This document shows positions 9,974 through 18,670 of a DNA stretch of 64,000 nt, piece by piece. The stretch comes from Streptomyces sp. H27-C3. Lineage in GTDB: Bacteria; Actinomycetota; Actinomycetes; Streptomycetales; Streptomycetaceae. The stretch lies in contig NZ_JASITA010000002.1 of the NCBI RefSeq assembly GCF_030063415.1, forward strand, positions 186,001 through 250,000. Reading direction: 5' to 3'. Made by a program: the position numbers and the translations under genes. Under the pieces are notes generated by a model that saw nothing but the letters and a program-made list of their open reading frames with translations, was not told the DNA's origin and made no database searches. Each line of letters starts with the position of its first letter. The first letter of the stretch is position 1.

Positions 9974-10063
9974 GCCTCCACCGCCCATACCTGCACCGCT
10001 CATACCTGGGTCACTTGCGCCTCCACCGCTCACGCCTCCACCCATCACGCCCCCGCCACTCAC
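9971..10063 (-). repeat. GGTGGAGGCGTGAGC repeats at the rsmA-ispE junction
   Basis: Reading on the minus strand, variants of GGnGGnGGCGTGAGCGG recur at least three times between the rsmA stop and the ispE core, each pairing a Shine-Dalgarno-like GGAGG with a GTG or ATG in the ispE frame. They encode a Gly/Ser-rich leader if translated. Confidence 0.6.
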
Positions 10064-10971
10064 GCCTTCGCCTCCGCGATACGGGCGAACTCCTCCACCG
10101 TCAGCGCCTCGCCGCGTGCCTGCGGCGAGATCCCGGCCGCGACCAGGGCCGCCTCGGCGGCGGGCGCGGACCCGGCCCATCCCGAGAGCGCCGCCCGCAG
10201 CGTCTTGCGGCGCTGCGCGAACGCCGCGTCGACGACCGCGAAGACCTCCGCCTTGGTGGCGGTGGTCCTGATCGGCTCCGCACGACGAACCAGGGAGACG
10301 AGGCCCGAGTCGACGTTCGGCGCTGGCCAGAAGACGTTACGGCCGATCGACCCGGCCCGCTTGACCTCGGCGTACCAGTTGGCCTTCACCGAGGGCACGC
10401 CGTAGACCTTGTTGCCCGGCTTGGCCGCGAGCCGGTCCGCGACCTCCGACTGGACCATGACCAGAGTTCGCTCGATGGTCGGGAATCGCTCCAGCATGGT
10501 GAGCAGGACGGGGACCGCGACGTTGTACGGAAGGTTCGCGACGAGCGCGGTGGGCGGCGGACCCGGCAGCTCGTGGACCTGCATCGCGTCGGAGTGGACG
10601 AGCGTGAAGCGGTCGGCCCGCCCCGGCATCCGCGCCTCGATGGTGGCGGGCAGCGCGCCCGCGAGCGCGTCGTCGATCTCGACGGCGACGACCCGGTCGG
10701 CCGCTTCGAGAAGGGCCAGCGTCAGCGAGCCGAGGCCCGGGCCGACCTCGACGACCACGTCGTCGGGGCGTACCCCGGCCGTCCGTACGATCCGGCGGAC
10801 CGTATTGGCGTCGATGACGAAGTTCTGGCCGCGCTGCTTGGTGGGGCGCACGCCGAGCACCGCCGCCAGTTCCCGGATGTCGGCGGGACCCAGCAGCTTG
10901 TCGGAGACCGGGACGGGTCCGGGGGCGGGCGCGGAGTCAGGCAGGGGCGCAGAAGGCTCAGTGGTGCTCAC
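10060..10971 (-). CDS. rsmA: 16S rRNA (adenine1518/1519-N6) dimethyltransferase
   Basis: Dimethylates two adenines in helix 45 of 16S rRNA during late 30S assembly. The 303-residue protein has the SAM-binding motif [12 protein letters not shown], the acidic VVAVEID, and the diagnostic catalytic NLPYNVAVP (motif IV). [10 protein letters not shown] near residue 47 is the family N-terminal signature. A ~30-residue Pro/Ala/Ser-rich extension precedes it. Start is GTG 10971. The stop overlaps a possible ispE start, suggesting translational coupling. Confidence 0.95.
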   Translation of the reverse strand: MSTTEPSAPLPDSAPAPGPVPVSDKLLGPADIRELAAVLGVRPTKQRGQNFVIDANTVRRIVRTAGVRPDDVVVEVGPGLGSLTLALLEAADRVVAVEIDDALAGALPATIEARMPGRADRFTLVHSDAMQVHELPGPPPTALVANLPYNVAVPVLLTMLERFPTIERTLVMVQSEVADRLAAKPGNKVYGVPSVKANWYAEVKRAGSIGRNVFWPAPNVDSGLVSLVRRAEPIRTTATKAEVFAVVDAAFAQRRKTLRAALSGWAGSAPAAEAALVAAGISPQARGEALTVEEFARIAEAKA

Positions 10972-11070
10972 CGCTCAAGCGTAAAGGGCCCCGGCCCCCG
11001 GCTCGGCCTGCGGACGCCCCCGTCCCACCCCGCACCCGGCAGCCGGCTCACCCCGCACACGGCAGCCACC

Positions 11071-11096
11071 GTCGCCGCAAGCTGCGGCAGCGACGA
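11071..11096 (-). terminator. hairpin after rpf gene
   Basis: CGTCGCCGC and GCGGCAGCGACG pair imperfectly around a short AAGCT loop immediately after the stop of the Rpf gene; probable terminator. Confidence 0.5.
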
Positions 11097-11105
11097 TCGC
11101 CGTCC

Positions 11106-12530
11106 CTACAGGCGGCTGCCGCAGTGCGGCCAGGGGCTGGACCCGCGCTGCACGTACAGCTTCTTCGCCCGGAACGTCTGCTCGCTCGCGCTCGCCTCCT
11201 GCGCGCGCCCGCTGCCGCCGAGGGACTGCCAGGTCTGGGTGTCGAACTGGTAGAGGCCGCCATAGTTGCCGGTCGGGTCGACCGCGCCGGGCCTGCCGCC
11301 CGATTCGCAGTGGGCGAGCCCGCTCCAGTTGAGCCCGTCCGCCCCGGCGACGGCGGTCGGCATCGCCTTGGTGCCGACCTTCACGCGCTGGGTGACCGGC
11401 TCGCGGGCGATCTCCTCGGCGATCTTCCTGGGTTTCTGCTTGACGCCGTTGACGGTGCGCAGGGCGTACGTGACCCGGCGCGCGCCCTGCCTGCCCGCCT
11501 GTGCGACGACTTCGGTGCCCTTGAGGAGCGTGGGGTCCCGGGTCCGCTCGACAGTGAAGGGGATGGGCTCCTCGCGCACTTCCTTGGTGCCACTGATCCG
11601 CATCACGGTGATCGTCTGGCCGTCGCGCGGGAAGGTGCCGGACGGCACCGAGGTGGTGTCCTGGCCGCGCAGGCTGATGCCCGCCTCACCCAGGGCCTCG
11701 CCCACGGTCGCGGCGTTCGTGCGGATGGTGCGCTCCCGTCCGTCCGCCATGAACGTCACGGACCGCTCGGTGCGGACGTCCAGCGCGAGGCCGCTGCGCC
11801 CGATCGCTGAGGCCCGCGAGGTGGAGAGGAACGCGCCCTCCGCGCGCACCCCGAGCTGGCGCAGTGCGCCGTCGACGGTGCGGGCCGTGGTCCACAGCTG
11901 TCGGCGTTGGCCGTCCAGGGTGAGGGTCACGGGCCGGCCGTAGTGGACGACGATCTCGTCGCCGCTGGCCAGGGCCTCGCCGGGGGCCGGCGCGACGAGG
12001 TCGTGCTCCCCGACGGTGACGCCCTGGTCGGCCAGCAGTTCGTCCACGTCGTCGGCGAAGGTGTGCATGGTCCGGGGCACGCCGTCGACGCTCAGCCTGA
12101 TCGCCTTGTCGTTGGCGATGAACGCGGAGGTGCCGCCGGCCAGGAAGGCGACGACCAGGGCCTGGGGGACGAGCCGCCGGAACGTGCCGGACCGCTCGCC
12201 CTCGCGCCGCCGCGCGGCCCGCCTGGCCCCTCCGCGACGGTCGGCCCCCGAAGCGGCCTCCACACCGGCCCCGCGCCCCGGCCCCGCGCCCGGATCGGCC
12301 ACGGGGGCGGCGACCGAGGACTGGCGCGGCAGCTGCGGCTCGGGCGCCAAGGGAGCACCGTACAGCGGCGCGCCGTAGGACAGCGTCTCCAAGGGCCCGT
12401 ACGCGTCGGGACCGTACAGGTCGGGCCCGTACGCGTCGGGACCGTGTGTATCCAGTCCCGACGCCCTGCCCGCCGCTCGTCGGCCGCTGCCGCCGCGCGC
12501 CGCGCGGTGACTGCCCTGCGAATTGCTCAC
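11106..12530 (-). CDS. rpfB: resuscitation-promoting factor, RpfB type
   Basis: Secreted peptidoglycan-cleaving enzyme that promotes spore germination and regrowth. The 474-residue protein has a Tyr/Gly/Pro repeat-rich N-terminus (DAYGPDLYGPDAYGP), a basic patch, one membrane or signal segment (LVPQALVVAFLAGGTSAFIA), three DUF348 repeats (for example KAIRLSVDGVPRTMHTFADDV), a G5 domain (VREEPIPFTVERTRDP...VTYALRTVNG), and a C-terminal Rpf lysozyme-like domain LNWSGLAHCESGG, whose glutamate is the catalytic acid, ending SSPWPHCGSRL. This matches RpfB architecture. Start GTG 12530 has GGAG four bases upstream. In S. coelicolor the equivalent lies in the same rsmA-tatD neighbourhood. Confidence 0.92.
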   Translation of the reverse strand: MSNSQGSHRAARGGSGRRAAGRASGLDTHGPDAYGPDLYGPDAYGPLETLSYGAPLYGAPLAPEPQLPRQSSVAAPVADPGAGPGRGAGVEAASGADRRGGARRAARRREGERSGTFRRLVPQALVVAFLAGGTSAFIANDKAIRLSVDGVPRTMHTFADDVDELLADQGVTVGEHDLVAPAPGEALASGDEIVVHYGRPVTLTLDGQRRQLWTTARTVDGALRQLGVRAEGAFLSTSRASAIGRSGLALDVRTERSVTFMADGRERTIRTNAATVGEALGEAGISLRGQDTTSVPSGTFPRDGQTITVMRISGTKEVREEPIPFTVERTRDPTLLKGTEVVAQAGRQGARRVTYALRTVNGVKQKPRKIAEEIAREPVTQRVKVGTKAMPTAVAGADGLNWSGLAHCESGGRPGAVDPTGNYGGLYQFDTQTWQSLGGSGRAQEASASEQTFRAKKLYVQRGSSPWPHCGSRL

Positions 12531-12607
12531 GACGCTCCAGAGGTCCGGCCCGCCCAGATGACGCTGCGGGCCGGGACACTAGCGGAGCGACGGTCACTCT
12601 CCAAAGT

Positions 12608-12626
12608 GACGCAGCTACGCTGCGTC
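12608..12626 (-). terminator. short hairpin between tatD and rpf
   Basis: GACGCAGC and GCTGCGTC form an 8-bp stem with a 3-base loop, 22 bases beyond the tatD stop codon; probable tatD terminator. Confidence 0.6.
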
Positions 12627-12648
12627 GCCGGATTGACCGCTGTTCGGT

Positions 12649-13524
12649 TCAATAATCGAATGCGCGTGCCGTATTGGCGGCGAGTGCCGTGGCCAGGACG
12701 TCCTCGTCGAGCCCCTTGACCGCCGCCATCGCCCGCACCGTGACCGGAATGAGATACGGCGCGTTAGGCCGTCCGCGGTACGGGGCGGGGGTGAGGAACG
12801 GTGCGTCGGTTTCGACGAGAACCAGTTCGAGCGGTGCGATGGCGAGCGCGTCGCGCAGCGGCTGGGCGTTCTTGAACGTCACGTTTCCGGCGAAGGACAT
12901 GAAGTAGCCCTTGCGTGCGCAGATCTCGGCCATGGCCGCGTCACCGGAGTAGCAGTGGAAGACCGTGCGCTCGGGGGCGCCCTCCTCGTCGAGGACCCGC
13001 AGCACATCGGCGTGCGCGTCGCGATCGTGGATGACGAGTGCCTTGCCGTGCCGTTTGGCCATCTCGATATGGGCCCGGAAGGACAGCAGCTGGGCGGCGA
13101 TTCCGTCGGGGCCGGTGCGGAAGTGGTCGAGCCCGGTCTCGCCGACGGCCTTGACGAACGGCAGGCCCGCCAGCCGGTCGATGTCGACGAGCGCCTCGTC
13201 GAGCGCCCCTACACCGCCCGCGGTGCGCGCGCCCTGCCGCGACCAGCCGTCGGGGTCGCCGTGGACGATGCGGGGGGCTTCATTGGGGTGCAGGGCCACC
13301 GCGGCGTGCACGTTCTCGTACGCCTCGGCGGTCACCGCCGCCCAGCGCGAACCCTTTACGTCGCAGCCCACCTGGACGACGGTCGTGACGCCGACCGACA
13401 CGGCCTTCGCCAGTGCCTCCTCGACCGTGCCGTCCTGCATGTCCAGGTGAGTGTGCGAATCGGCGACCGCCACCCGAAGCGGCTCGGGCAACGGCGGTGG
13501 GGCGTCTTGAGGGGTCATGGTCAC
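12649..13524 (-). CDS. tatD: TatD-family metal-dependent DNase
   Basis: Cytoplasmic metal-dependent nuclease, amidohydrolase superfamily. The metal ligands are visible: DSHTHLDM near residue 22, VGETGLDHF (bridging Glu), VIHDRDAHAD, VFHCYSG and ETDAPFLTP. Length 291 is slightly above the ~265 norm because of an insertion around GWSRQGARTAGGVGALDE. GTG 13524 and ATG 13518 are both possible starts. Located upstream of the Rpf gene and separated from it by a hairpin. Confidence 0.9.
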   Translation of the reverse strand: MTMTPQDAPPPLPEPLRVAVADSHTHLDMQDGTVEEALAKAVSVGVTTVVQVGCDVKGSRWAAVTAEAYENVHAAVALHPNEAPRIVHGDPDGWSRQGARTAGGVGALDEALVDIDRLAGLPFVKAVGETGLDHFRTGPDGIAAQLLSFRAHIEMAKRHGKALVIHDRDAHADVLRVLDEEGAPERTVFHCYSGDAAMAEICARKGYFMSFAGNVTFKNAQPLRDALAIAPLELVLVETDAPFLTPAPYRGRPNAPYLIPVTVRAMAAVKGLDEDVLATALAANTARAFDY

Positions 13525-13577
13525 GATCGTACGAAAACCACGCCCCGCGCCTCACTCCACCACATCAGCGGGAGCCC

Positions 13578-13958
13578 TCACCTGCGGTGCTGGAAGGGGT
13601 GCAGCAGATCCGACAGGTGCCAATGATGGCGCTCGGGCTGCTCCCCGGCCGGTACCACCAGGGGCCCCGCCGGCGCCGTCGCGGGCTCGGCCCACTGGGC
13701 CGCCTGCACCGAGGACACCTGCCCCGACCGCATGATCCGCACGACATGGCCGCCGCAGTTCAGGCACAGGGGACGGGACAGGGGTGACGGCACCCGCATC
13801 CCGTCGGCCGTGTAGACCACGGACTCGTGCCCCGTACCGTCGGTGTGGTGCTTGATCTCGTACGCCTGCTCCCAGCCGTGCCCACACCTCATGCAGGCGA
13901 AGGCGTAGGCCTCGTGAACGGTGGTTCCTGCGCCGGCGGTGTCTGCGATCTCGCTCAT
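13578..13958 (-). CDS. small zinc-ribbon-like protein of unknown function
   Basis: 126 residues with an N-terminal CMRCGHGW (C-x2-C) and a central CLNCGGHV (C-x2-C), together likely to bind one zinc, and a His-rich C-terminus (ERHHWHLSDLLHPFQHRR). Start ATG 13958 is well supported by AAAGGAG five bases upstream. It has no catalytic motif and could be a nucleic-acid or protein-binding accessory factor. The gene seems conserved in Streptomyces beside tatD/rsmI, but its role is not known to me. Confidence 0.75.
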   Translation of the reverse strand: MSEIADTAGAGTTVHEAYAFACMRCGHGWEQAYEIKHHTDGTGHESVVYTADGMRVPSPLSRPLCLNCGGHVVRIMRSGQVSSVQAAQWAEPATAPAGPLVVPAGEQPERHHWHLSDLLHPFQHRR

Positions 13959-14040
13959 GCCAGCTCCTTTCCACTGACCCAGTGGATGCCCATTCGGGCG
14001 GGAGCGCATCAGGTCCTGTCGATATATGGAGCGGTCTTGG

Positions 14041-14057
14041 CCTTTCCATGGGAAAGG
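14041..14057. terminator. short inverted repeat after rsmI
   Basis: CCTTTCC and GGAAAGG flank ATG in the short gap after the rsmI stop; a weak terminator candidate. Confidence 0.35.
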
Positions 14058-14085
14058 GCTCGATACGCGGCCTGTACTTTGCTTT

Positions 14086-14967
14086 TTACGATAGTCCTTT
14101 ACCGTCCGCAGAGCCCGCCCGTGCCGCATTCTTTGCCGCGACAACGGCATCGAATACCTCGCGCTTGGGCAGCCCCACTTCCGCGGCGACCGACACAATG
14201 GCCTCCTTGCGCCGCTCCCCCGCCTCCTCACGCACCTGCACCCTGCGCACCAGCTCGGCCGGGTCCAGGTCCAGCACCGCGTCGGGGGCCCCCTCGACAA
14301 CGACGGTGATCTCGCCTCGCACGCCGTCGGCGGCCCACTCGGCGAGCGCCTTCAGCGGCCCGCGCTTCACTTCCTCGTAGGTCTTGGTCAGCTCGCGGCA
14401 GACCGCGGCCCGTCGCTCTTCGCCGAACACCTCGGCCATCGCCGCGAGCGTGTCGTCGAGGCGGTGCGGGGCCTCGAAGTACACCAGCGTCCTGCGCTCA
14501 CCGGCGGCCTCGCGCAGCTTGCTCAGGCGCTCGCCCGCCTTGCGCGGCAGGAAGCCCTCGAAGCAGAAGCGGTCGACGGGCAGTCCGGACAGCGCGAGCG
14601 CGGTCAGTACGGCGGACGGGCCCGGCACCGCCGTGACCTTGATGTCCTTCTCGACGGCCGCGGCGACCAGCCGGTAGCCGGGGTCGGAGACCGACGGCAT
14701 GCCCGCGTCGGTCACCAGGAGCACCCGCGAGCCGCCCTCCAGCGCCTCGACGAGTTCGGGCGTACGCGCGGTCTCGTTGCCCTCGAAGTACGACACGACA
14801 CGCCCCGTGGTGCGCACGCCGAGCGCCTGGGTGAGGCGGCGCAGCCGACGGGTGTCCTCGGCGGCGATGACGTCGGCCCGCTCCAGTTCGGCGGCGAGCC
14901 GAGGCGGGGCGTCCGCGACGTCACCGATGGGGGTCCCTGCGAGGACAAGGGTTCCGCTGCTGGTCAT
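14086..14967 (-). CDS. rsmI: 16S rRNA (cytidine1402-2'-O)-methyltransferase
   Basis: Methylates the 2'-OH of C1402 in the 30S decoding centre. The 293-residue protein starts LVLAGTPIGDVADAPPR and carries the family motifs AAEDTRRLRRL, VTDAGMPSVSDPGYRLV and VPGPSAVLTALALSGLP of tetrapyrrole-methylase-fold enzymes, then VYFEAPHRLDDTLAAM. Start ATG 14967. It is divergent from pmt. Confidence 0.95.
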   Translation of the reverse strand: MTSSGTLVLAGTPIGDVADAPPRLAAELERADVIAAEDTRRLRRLTQALGVRTTGRVVSYFEGNETARTPELVEALEGGSRVLLVTDAGMPSVSDPGYRLVAAAVEKDIKVTAVPGPSAVLTALALSGLPVDRFCFEGFLPRKAGERLSKLREAAGERRTLVYFEAPHRLDDTLAAMAEVFGEERRAAVCRELTKTYEEVKRGPLKALAEWAADGVRGEITVVVEGAPDAVLDLDPAELVRRVQVREEAGERRKEAIVSVAAEVGLPKREVFDAVVAAKNAARAGSADGKGLS

Positions 14968-15095
14968 TACTGCCTTCTCACCGAGGTCGACCGACGTTCT
15001 GCGTGTCCAGTCTGACGGACTCCGCCGGGCACCCGCGCCCCATCACGGCAGCGGTCTCCCGGCCACGCAGCGACCCCGGGCACAGATGTGTTCCC

Positions 15096-15101
15096 TACGA
15101 T
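15096..15101 (+). promoter_or_regulatory. -10 element for leaderless pmt transcript
   Basis: TACGAT ends six bases before the GTG start of pmt, the spacing at which transcription would begin at the start codon. No Shine-Dalgarno sequence is present. Confidence 0.55.
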
Positions 15102-15107
15102 GGCGCG

Positions 15108-16838
15108 GTGACCAGTACAGCGTCAGAAGCCCAGCAGGGCCACGCCGCCGAAGAGCAGCCGCCCTCGTGGCAGCGTCGGCTGCGCCGATTCGGCTATGTA
15201 CCCAGGCAGACCGTCGGCCTGGGTGACCGACTTGTGCCGCCGTACAGCAAGCCGGGCACCGAGCTGTGGAGAGGTCTCGGGGTGCCGCCGGCCGCCATGG
15301 GAGTCGTGGCGCGGCTGGTGCGGTGGTCGGTGTGGGGCGGGCCGCTGCTGGTCGCGCTCGTCGCCGGGCTGCTGCGGATCTGGCACCTCGGCAGCCCCAA
15401 GGCGGTGATATTCGACGAGACGTACTACGCGAAGGACGCCTGGGCGGTCATCAACCAGGGGTACGAGGGCCAGTGGCCCAAGGACATCGACAAGTCGATC
15501 CTCGCCGATCCTTCGCGGGTCCCCATCCCGGACGACCCCGGCTATGTGGTGCATCCGCCGGTCGGCAAGTGGGTCATCGGGATCGGCGAACAGCTCTTCG
15601 GTCTCACCCCGTTCGGCTGGCGCTTCATGGTCTGTGTGCTCGGCACGATCTCGGTGCTGATGCTCTGCCGGATCGGGCGGCGGTTGTTCCGCTCGACGTT
15701 CCTGGGGTGCCTGGCGGGCGCCCTGCTCGCCGTCGACGGCCTGCACTTCGTGATGAGCCGCACGGCGCTGCTCGACCTGGTGCTGATGTTCTTCGTGCTC
15801 GGCGCGTTCGGCTGTCTGCTGGTCGACCGGGACTGGGCGCGAAGGCGGCTGGCCGCCGCGCTGCCGCGCGACGACGAGGGAGTGCTGCGGCCGGACGCCC
15901 TGGTCGCGGCGAACCTGCGCCTGGGCTGGCGGCCGTGGCGGATCGCCGCCGGGGTGTGCCTGGGCCTCGCGTTCGGCACCAAGTGGAACGGCCTGTACAT
16001 CCTGGCCGCGTTCGGGCTGCTGACGGTGATGTGGGACGTGGGCGCCCGGCGGACGGCGGGTGCGGTGCGGCCGTATCTCGCGGTGCTCAAGCGCGACATC
16101 CTGCCGGCGTTCGGCTCGACGGTCGTCGTCACCTTCGCGGTGTACATCGCCTCCTGGACGGGCTGGATCGTCTCCAAGGGCGGCTACTACCGCGACTGGG
16201 CGGCGGGCGCGGGGCGCGGCGGGAACTGGACGTGGCTGCCCGACTGGCTGCGCAGCCTGTGGCACTACGAGACCGAGGTCTACAGCTTCCACGTCAATCT
16301 GACGTCCGGTCACACCTACCAGTCGAACCCGTGGAGCTGGCTGATCCTGGGCCGCCCGGTCTCGTACTTCTACGAGTCGCCCAAGCCCGGCAAGGACGGC
16401 TGCTCGGCGGCCGAGAAGCACGAGTGCGCGCGCGAGGTGCTGGCGCTCGGGACGCCCCTGCTGTGGTGGGCGGCGTGCTTCGCGGTGCTGTATGTGCTGT
16501 GGCGCTGGGCGTTCCGCCGCGACTGGCGGGCCGGGGCGATCGCCTGCGGCATCGCGGCCGGCTGGGTGCCCTGGTTCTTCTACCAGGAGCGGACGATCTT
16601 CCTCTTCTACGCCGTCGTGTTCGTCCCGTTCCTGTGCCTGGCGGTGGCGATGATGATCGGCGCGATGCTCGGGCCACCGGGCTCGGACGAGCGCCGGCGC
16701 GCGATCGGAGCGATCGGCGCGGGTGTGCTCGTCCTGCTCATCATCTGGAACTTCATCTACTTCTGGCCCATTTACACGGGCCAGACCCTCCCGATGAGCG
16801 ACTGGCGCAGCCGCATGTGGCTCGATACCTGGGTGTGA
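15108..16838 (+). CDS. pmt: protein O-mannosyltransferase (GT39)
   Basis: Integral membrane glycosyltransferase that moves mannose from polyprenyl-phosphate-mannose to secreted proteins. The 576-residue protein has an acidic pair in the first loop (VIFDETYYAKDAW), at least nine hydrophobic segments, and a C-terminal MSDWRSRMWLDTWV typical of bacterial Pmt. The start GTG 15108 (VTSTASEAQQG) fits a leaderless promoter; an in-frame upstream start at 15003 is unlikely. In S. coelicolor, Pmt is required for phage phiC31 infection and glycosylates lipoproteins; the syntenic position supports orthology. Confidence 0.93.
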   Translation: MTSTASEAQQGHAAEEQPPSWQRRLRRFGYVPRQTVGLGDRLVPPYSKPGTELWRGLGVPPAAMGVVARLVRWSVWGGPLLVALVAGLLRIWHLGSPKAVIFDETYYAKDAWAVINQGYEGQWPKDIDKSILADPSRVPIPDDPGYVVHPPVGKWVIGIGEQLFGLTPFGWRFMVCVLGTISVLMLCRIGRRLFRSTFLGCLAGALLAVDGLHFVMSRTALLDLVLMFFVLGAFGCLLVDRDWARRRLAAALPRDDEGVLRPDALVAANLRLGWRPWRIAAGVCLGLAFGTKWNGLYILAAFGLLTVMWDVGARRTAGAVRPYLAVLKRDILPAFGSTVVVTFAVYIASWTGWIVSKGGYYRDWAAGAGRGGNWTWLPDWLRSLWHYETEVYSFHVNLTSGHTYQSNPWSWLILGRPVSYFYESPKPGKDGCSAAEKHECAREVLALGTPLLWWAACFAVLYVLWRWAFRRDWRAGAIACGIAAGWVPWFFYQERTIFLFYAVVFVPFLCLAVAMMIGAMLGPPGSDERRRAIGAIGAGVLVLLIIWNFIYFWPIYTGQTLPMSDWRSRMWLDTWV

Positions 16839-16908
16839 AGGACGCACGTCCCGGTCCGATAACAGTCACCCCATGTGTCGCGGCCGTCCCGTAGGGTATG
16901 CTCCAGCA

Positions 16909-16936
16909 CTTCTTTGAACATGTTCAGTTCAAGAAG
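16909..16936 (+). promoter_or_regulatory. nested inverted repeats upstream of PBP gene
   Basis: TGAACATGTTCA (16915-16926) is a perfect 12-bp palindrome inside a larger dyad formed by CTTCTTTGAAC (16909-16919) and GTTCAAGAAG (16927-16936). It lies just downstream of a possible -10 (TAGGGT, 16892-16897), so it would be in the 5' leader, either as an operator or an RNA hairpin. Confidence 0.5.
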
Positions 16937-16961
16937 ACTCCTGGGGAGGGGACTGCATCGC

Positions 16962-18593
16962 ATGCGCAGTGGAGCGAAAGCCGCCATAGTCGGCGGGGTG
17001 TTCCTCGTCGCGACCGGGGGCGTGGCCTACGGCGGCTACACCCTGCTGAGCGGCGAGAGCAACGATCCCGGCCCGGGCATCAACACCCGCTCGGCGCCCA
17101 GGAAGACCGGCCCGCCGAGCGTGTCGGAGGTCGACAGGACCACGAAGGCGTTCCTCGCGGCCTGGTCGAAGGGCGACGCGCGCGCCGCCGCCGACCTCAC
17201 CAACAACGCCGCTGCCGCGCGGCCCGCCCTGGACGCCTACCGTGCCGTGGCGCACGTGTCCGAGGTGACGTTGACGCCGGGAACCGCGGTCGGTGCGAAG
17301 GTGCCGTTCACCGTGAAGGCGACGGTGACGTACGCGGAGGCCAAGCGCAAGCCCTGGTCGTACGCGTCCGAACTGACCGTCGTCCGCGGGCTGACCACCG
17401 GCGCCCCCCTGGTCGACTGGGCGCCCGCCGTGGTCCACCCGGAGCTGAAGGCCGACGACAGGCTGACCACGGGCGAGGCGACGGCCCCGCCCATCAAGGC
17501 GGTGGACCGCGACGGCGTCGAGCTGACGAAGGAGAAGTACCCGTCCCTCGGCCCGGTCCTGGACACCCTGCGGGAGAAGTACGGCAAGAAGACGGGCGGG
17601 AAGCCCGGCGTCGAGTTGGTGATAGAGGGCGGGGACAGCGATGCGCCCGTACGCTCGCTGCTCACCCTCACCAAGGGCAAACCGGGCAAGCTGGCCACCA
17701 CGCTGGACGCGGGCACGCAAGCGGCCGCCGAGAAGGCCGTACAGCGCTACCGGAACTCCTCGGTGGTGGCGGTCAAGCCGAGCACCGGTGAGATCAGGGC
17801 CGTCGCCAACAACCGCGACGACGCGTTCAACGCGGCGATGCTCGGCAAGCAGGCGCCCGGCTCCACGATGAAGATCGTGACGGCGGCGATGCTCCTGGAG
17901 AAGGGCCTGGTCGGCGCCGACCGGCCGGTCGAGTGCCCGGCGGACGTCATGTACCAGGGCCGGACCTTCCACAACCTCGACCACTTCGACATCAAGAACG
18001 GCACCTTCACGCAGAGCTTCGCCAGGTCCTGCAACACCGCCTTCATCAAGCAGATCGACGACACGAAGGACGACGCGGCGCTGTCCAAGGAGGCCCAGGA
18101 TGTCTTCGGCATCGGGCTCGACTGGCAGACCGGCGTCGCCTCGGCGGACGGCTCCGTGCCGATGGCGTCCGGCGGCGAGGCCGCGGCGCAGTACATCGGG
18201 CAGGGCACGGTCCAGATGAACGTCCTCAACATGGCGTCCGTCACCGCCACCGCCAAGACCGGCACCTTCCGGCAGCCGGTCATCGTCCCGCGCTCGCTCG
18301 ACGGCCGGGAGATCGCCCAGGCCCCCCGCTCGCTGCCCGGCGGCGTCTCCGAGCAGTTGCGCACCATGATGCGGGTCACCGCGAGCAGCGGCACGGGCGC
18401 GCAGGCGATGGCCTCGGTCGGCGGGGACAAGGGCGCGAAGACCGGCTCCGCGGAAGTCGACGGGCAGGGTACGTCGAACAGTTGGTTCACCGGGTTCAGC
18501 GACGACGTGGCGGCTGCCGCGGTCGTGGAGTCCGGCGGGCACGGCGGGGACGCGGCGGGCCCACTGGTCGCAACGGTGCTGCGCGCGGGCTGA
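16962..18593 (+). CDS. class B penicillin-binding protein with MecA-N domain
   Basis: Membrane-anchored peptidoglycan transpeptidase of 543 residues. After one membrane segment (AAIVGGVFLVATGGVAYGGYTLL) comes an NTF2-like MecA-N domain (~45-165) and then a transpeptidase domain with all three motifs: S301-T-M-K304, S356-C-N and K493-T-G. No glycosyltransferase domain is present. The family in Streptomyces is linked to sporulation septation and spore wall synthesis; the neighbour ssgE in S. coelicolor fits this. Start ATG 16962, with GGGGAGGG about ten bases upstream. No stop-codon overlap with neighbours. Confidence 0.92.
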   Translation: MRSGAKAAIVGGVFLVATGGVAYGGYTLLSGESNDPGPGINTRSAPRKTGPPSVSEVDRTTKAFLAAWSKGDARAAADLTNNAAAARPALDAYRAVAHVSEVTLTPGTAVGAKVPFTVKATVTYAEAKRKPWSYASELTVVRGLTTGAPLVDWAPAVVHPELKADDRLTTGEATAPPIKAVDRDGVELTKEKYPSLGPVLDTLREKYGKKTGGKPGVELVIEGGDSDAPVRSLLTLTKGKPGKLATTLDAGTQAAAEKAVQRYRNSSVVAVKPSTGEIRAVANNRDDAFNAAMLGKQAPGSTMKIVTAAMLLEKGLVGADRPVECPADVMYQGRTFHNLDHFDIKNGTFTQSFARSCNTAFIKQIDDTKDDAALSKEAQDVFGIGLDWQTGVASADGSVPMASGGEAAAQYIGQGTVQMNVLNMASVTATAKTGTFRQPVIVPRSLDGREIAQAPRSLPGGVSEQLRTMMRVTASSGTGAQAMASVGGDKGAKTGSAEVDGQGTSNSWFTGFSDDVAAAAVVESGGHGGDAAGPLVATVLRAG

Positions 18594-18633
18594 CCGCGCG
18601 TCGGCCGGCGTCGCACCCCCGGCAACCGGTTCG

Positions 18634-18670
18634 CATGGCCCGTACGGCCAACGCTGGCGTGCGGGCCATG
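18634..18670 (+). promoter_or_regulatory. hairpin covering the deacylase start codon
   Basis: CATGGCCCGTACGGCCA and TGGCGTGCGGGCCATG form a near-perfect stem around ACGC. The last three bases are the ATG of the following gene, so the structure would block its initiation; it could also serve as the terminator of the PBP gene 40 bases upstream. Confidence 0.55.
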
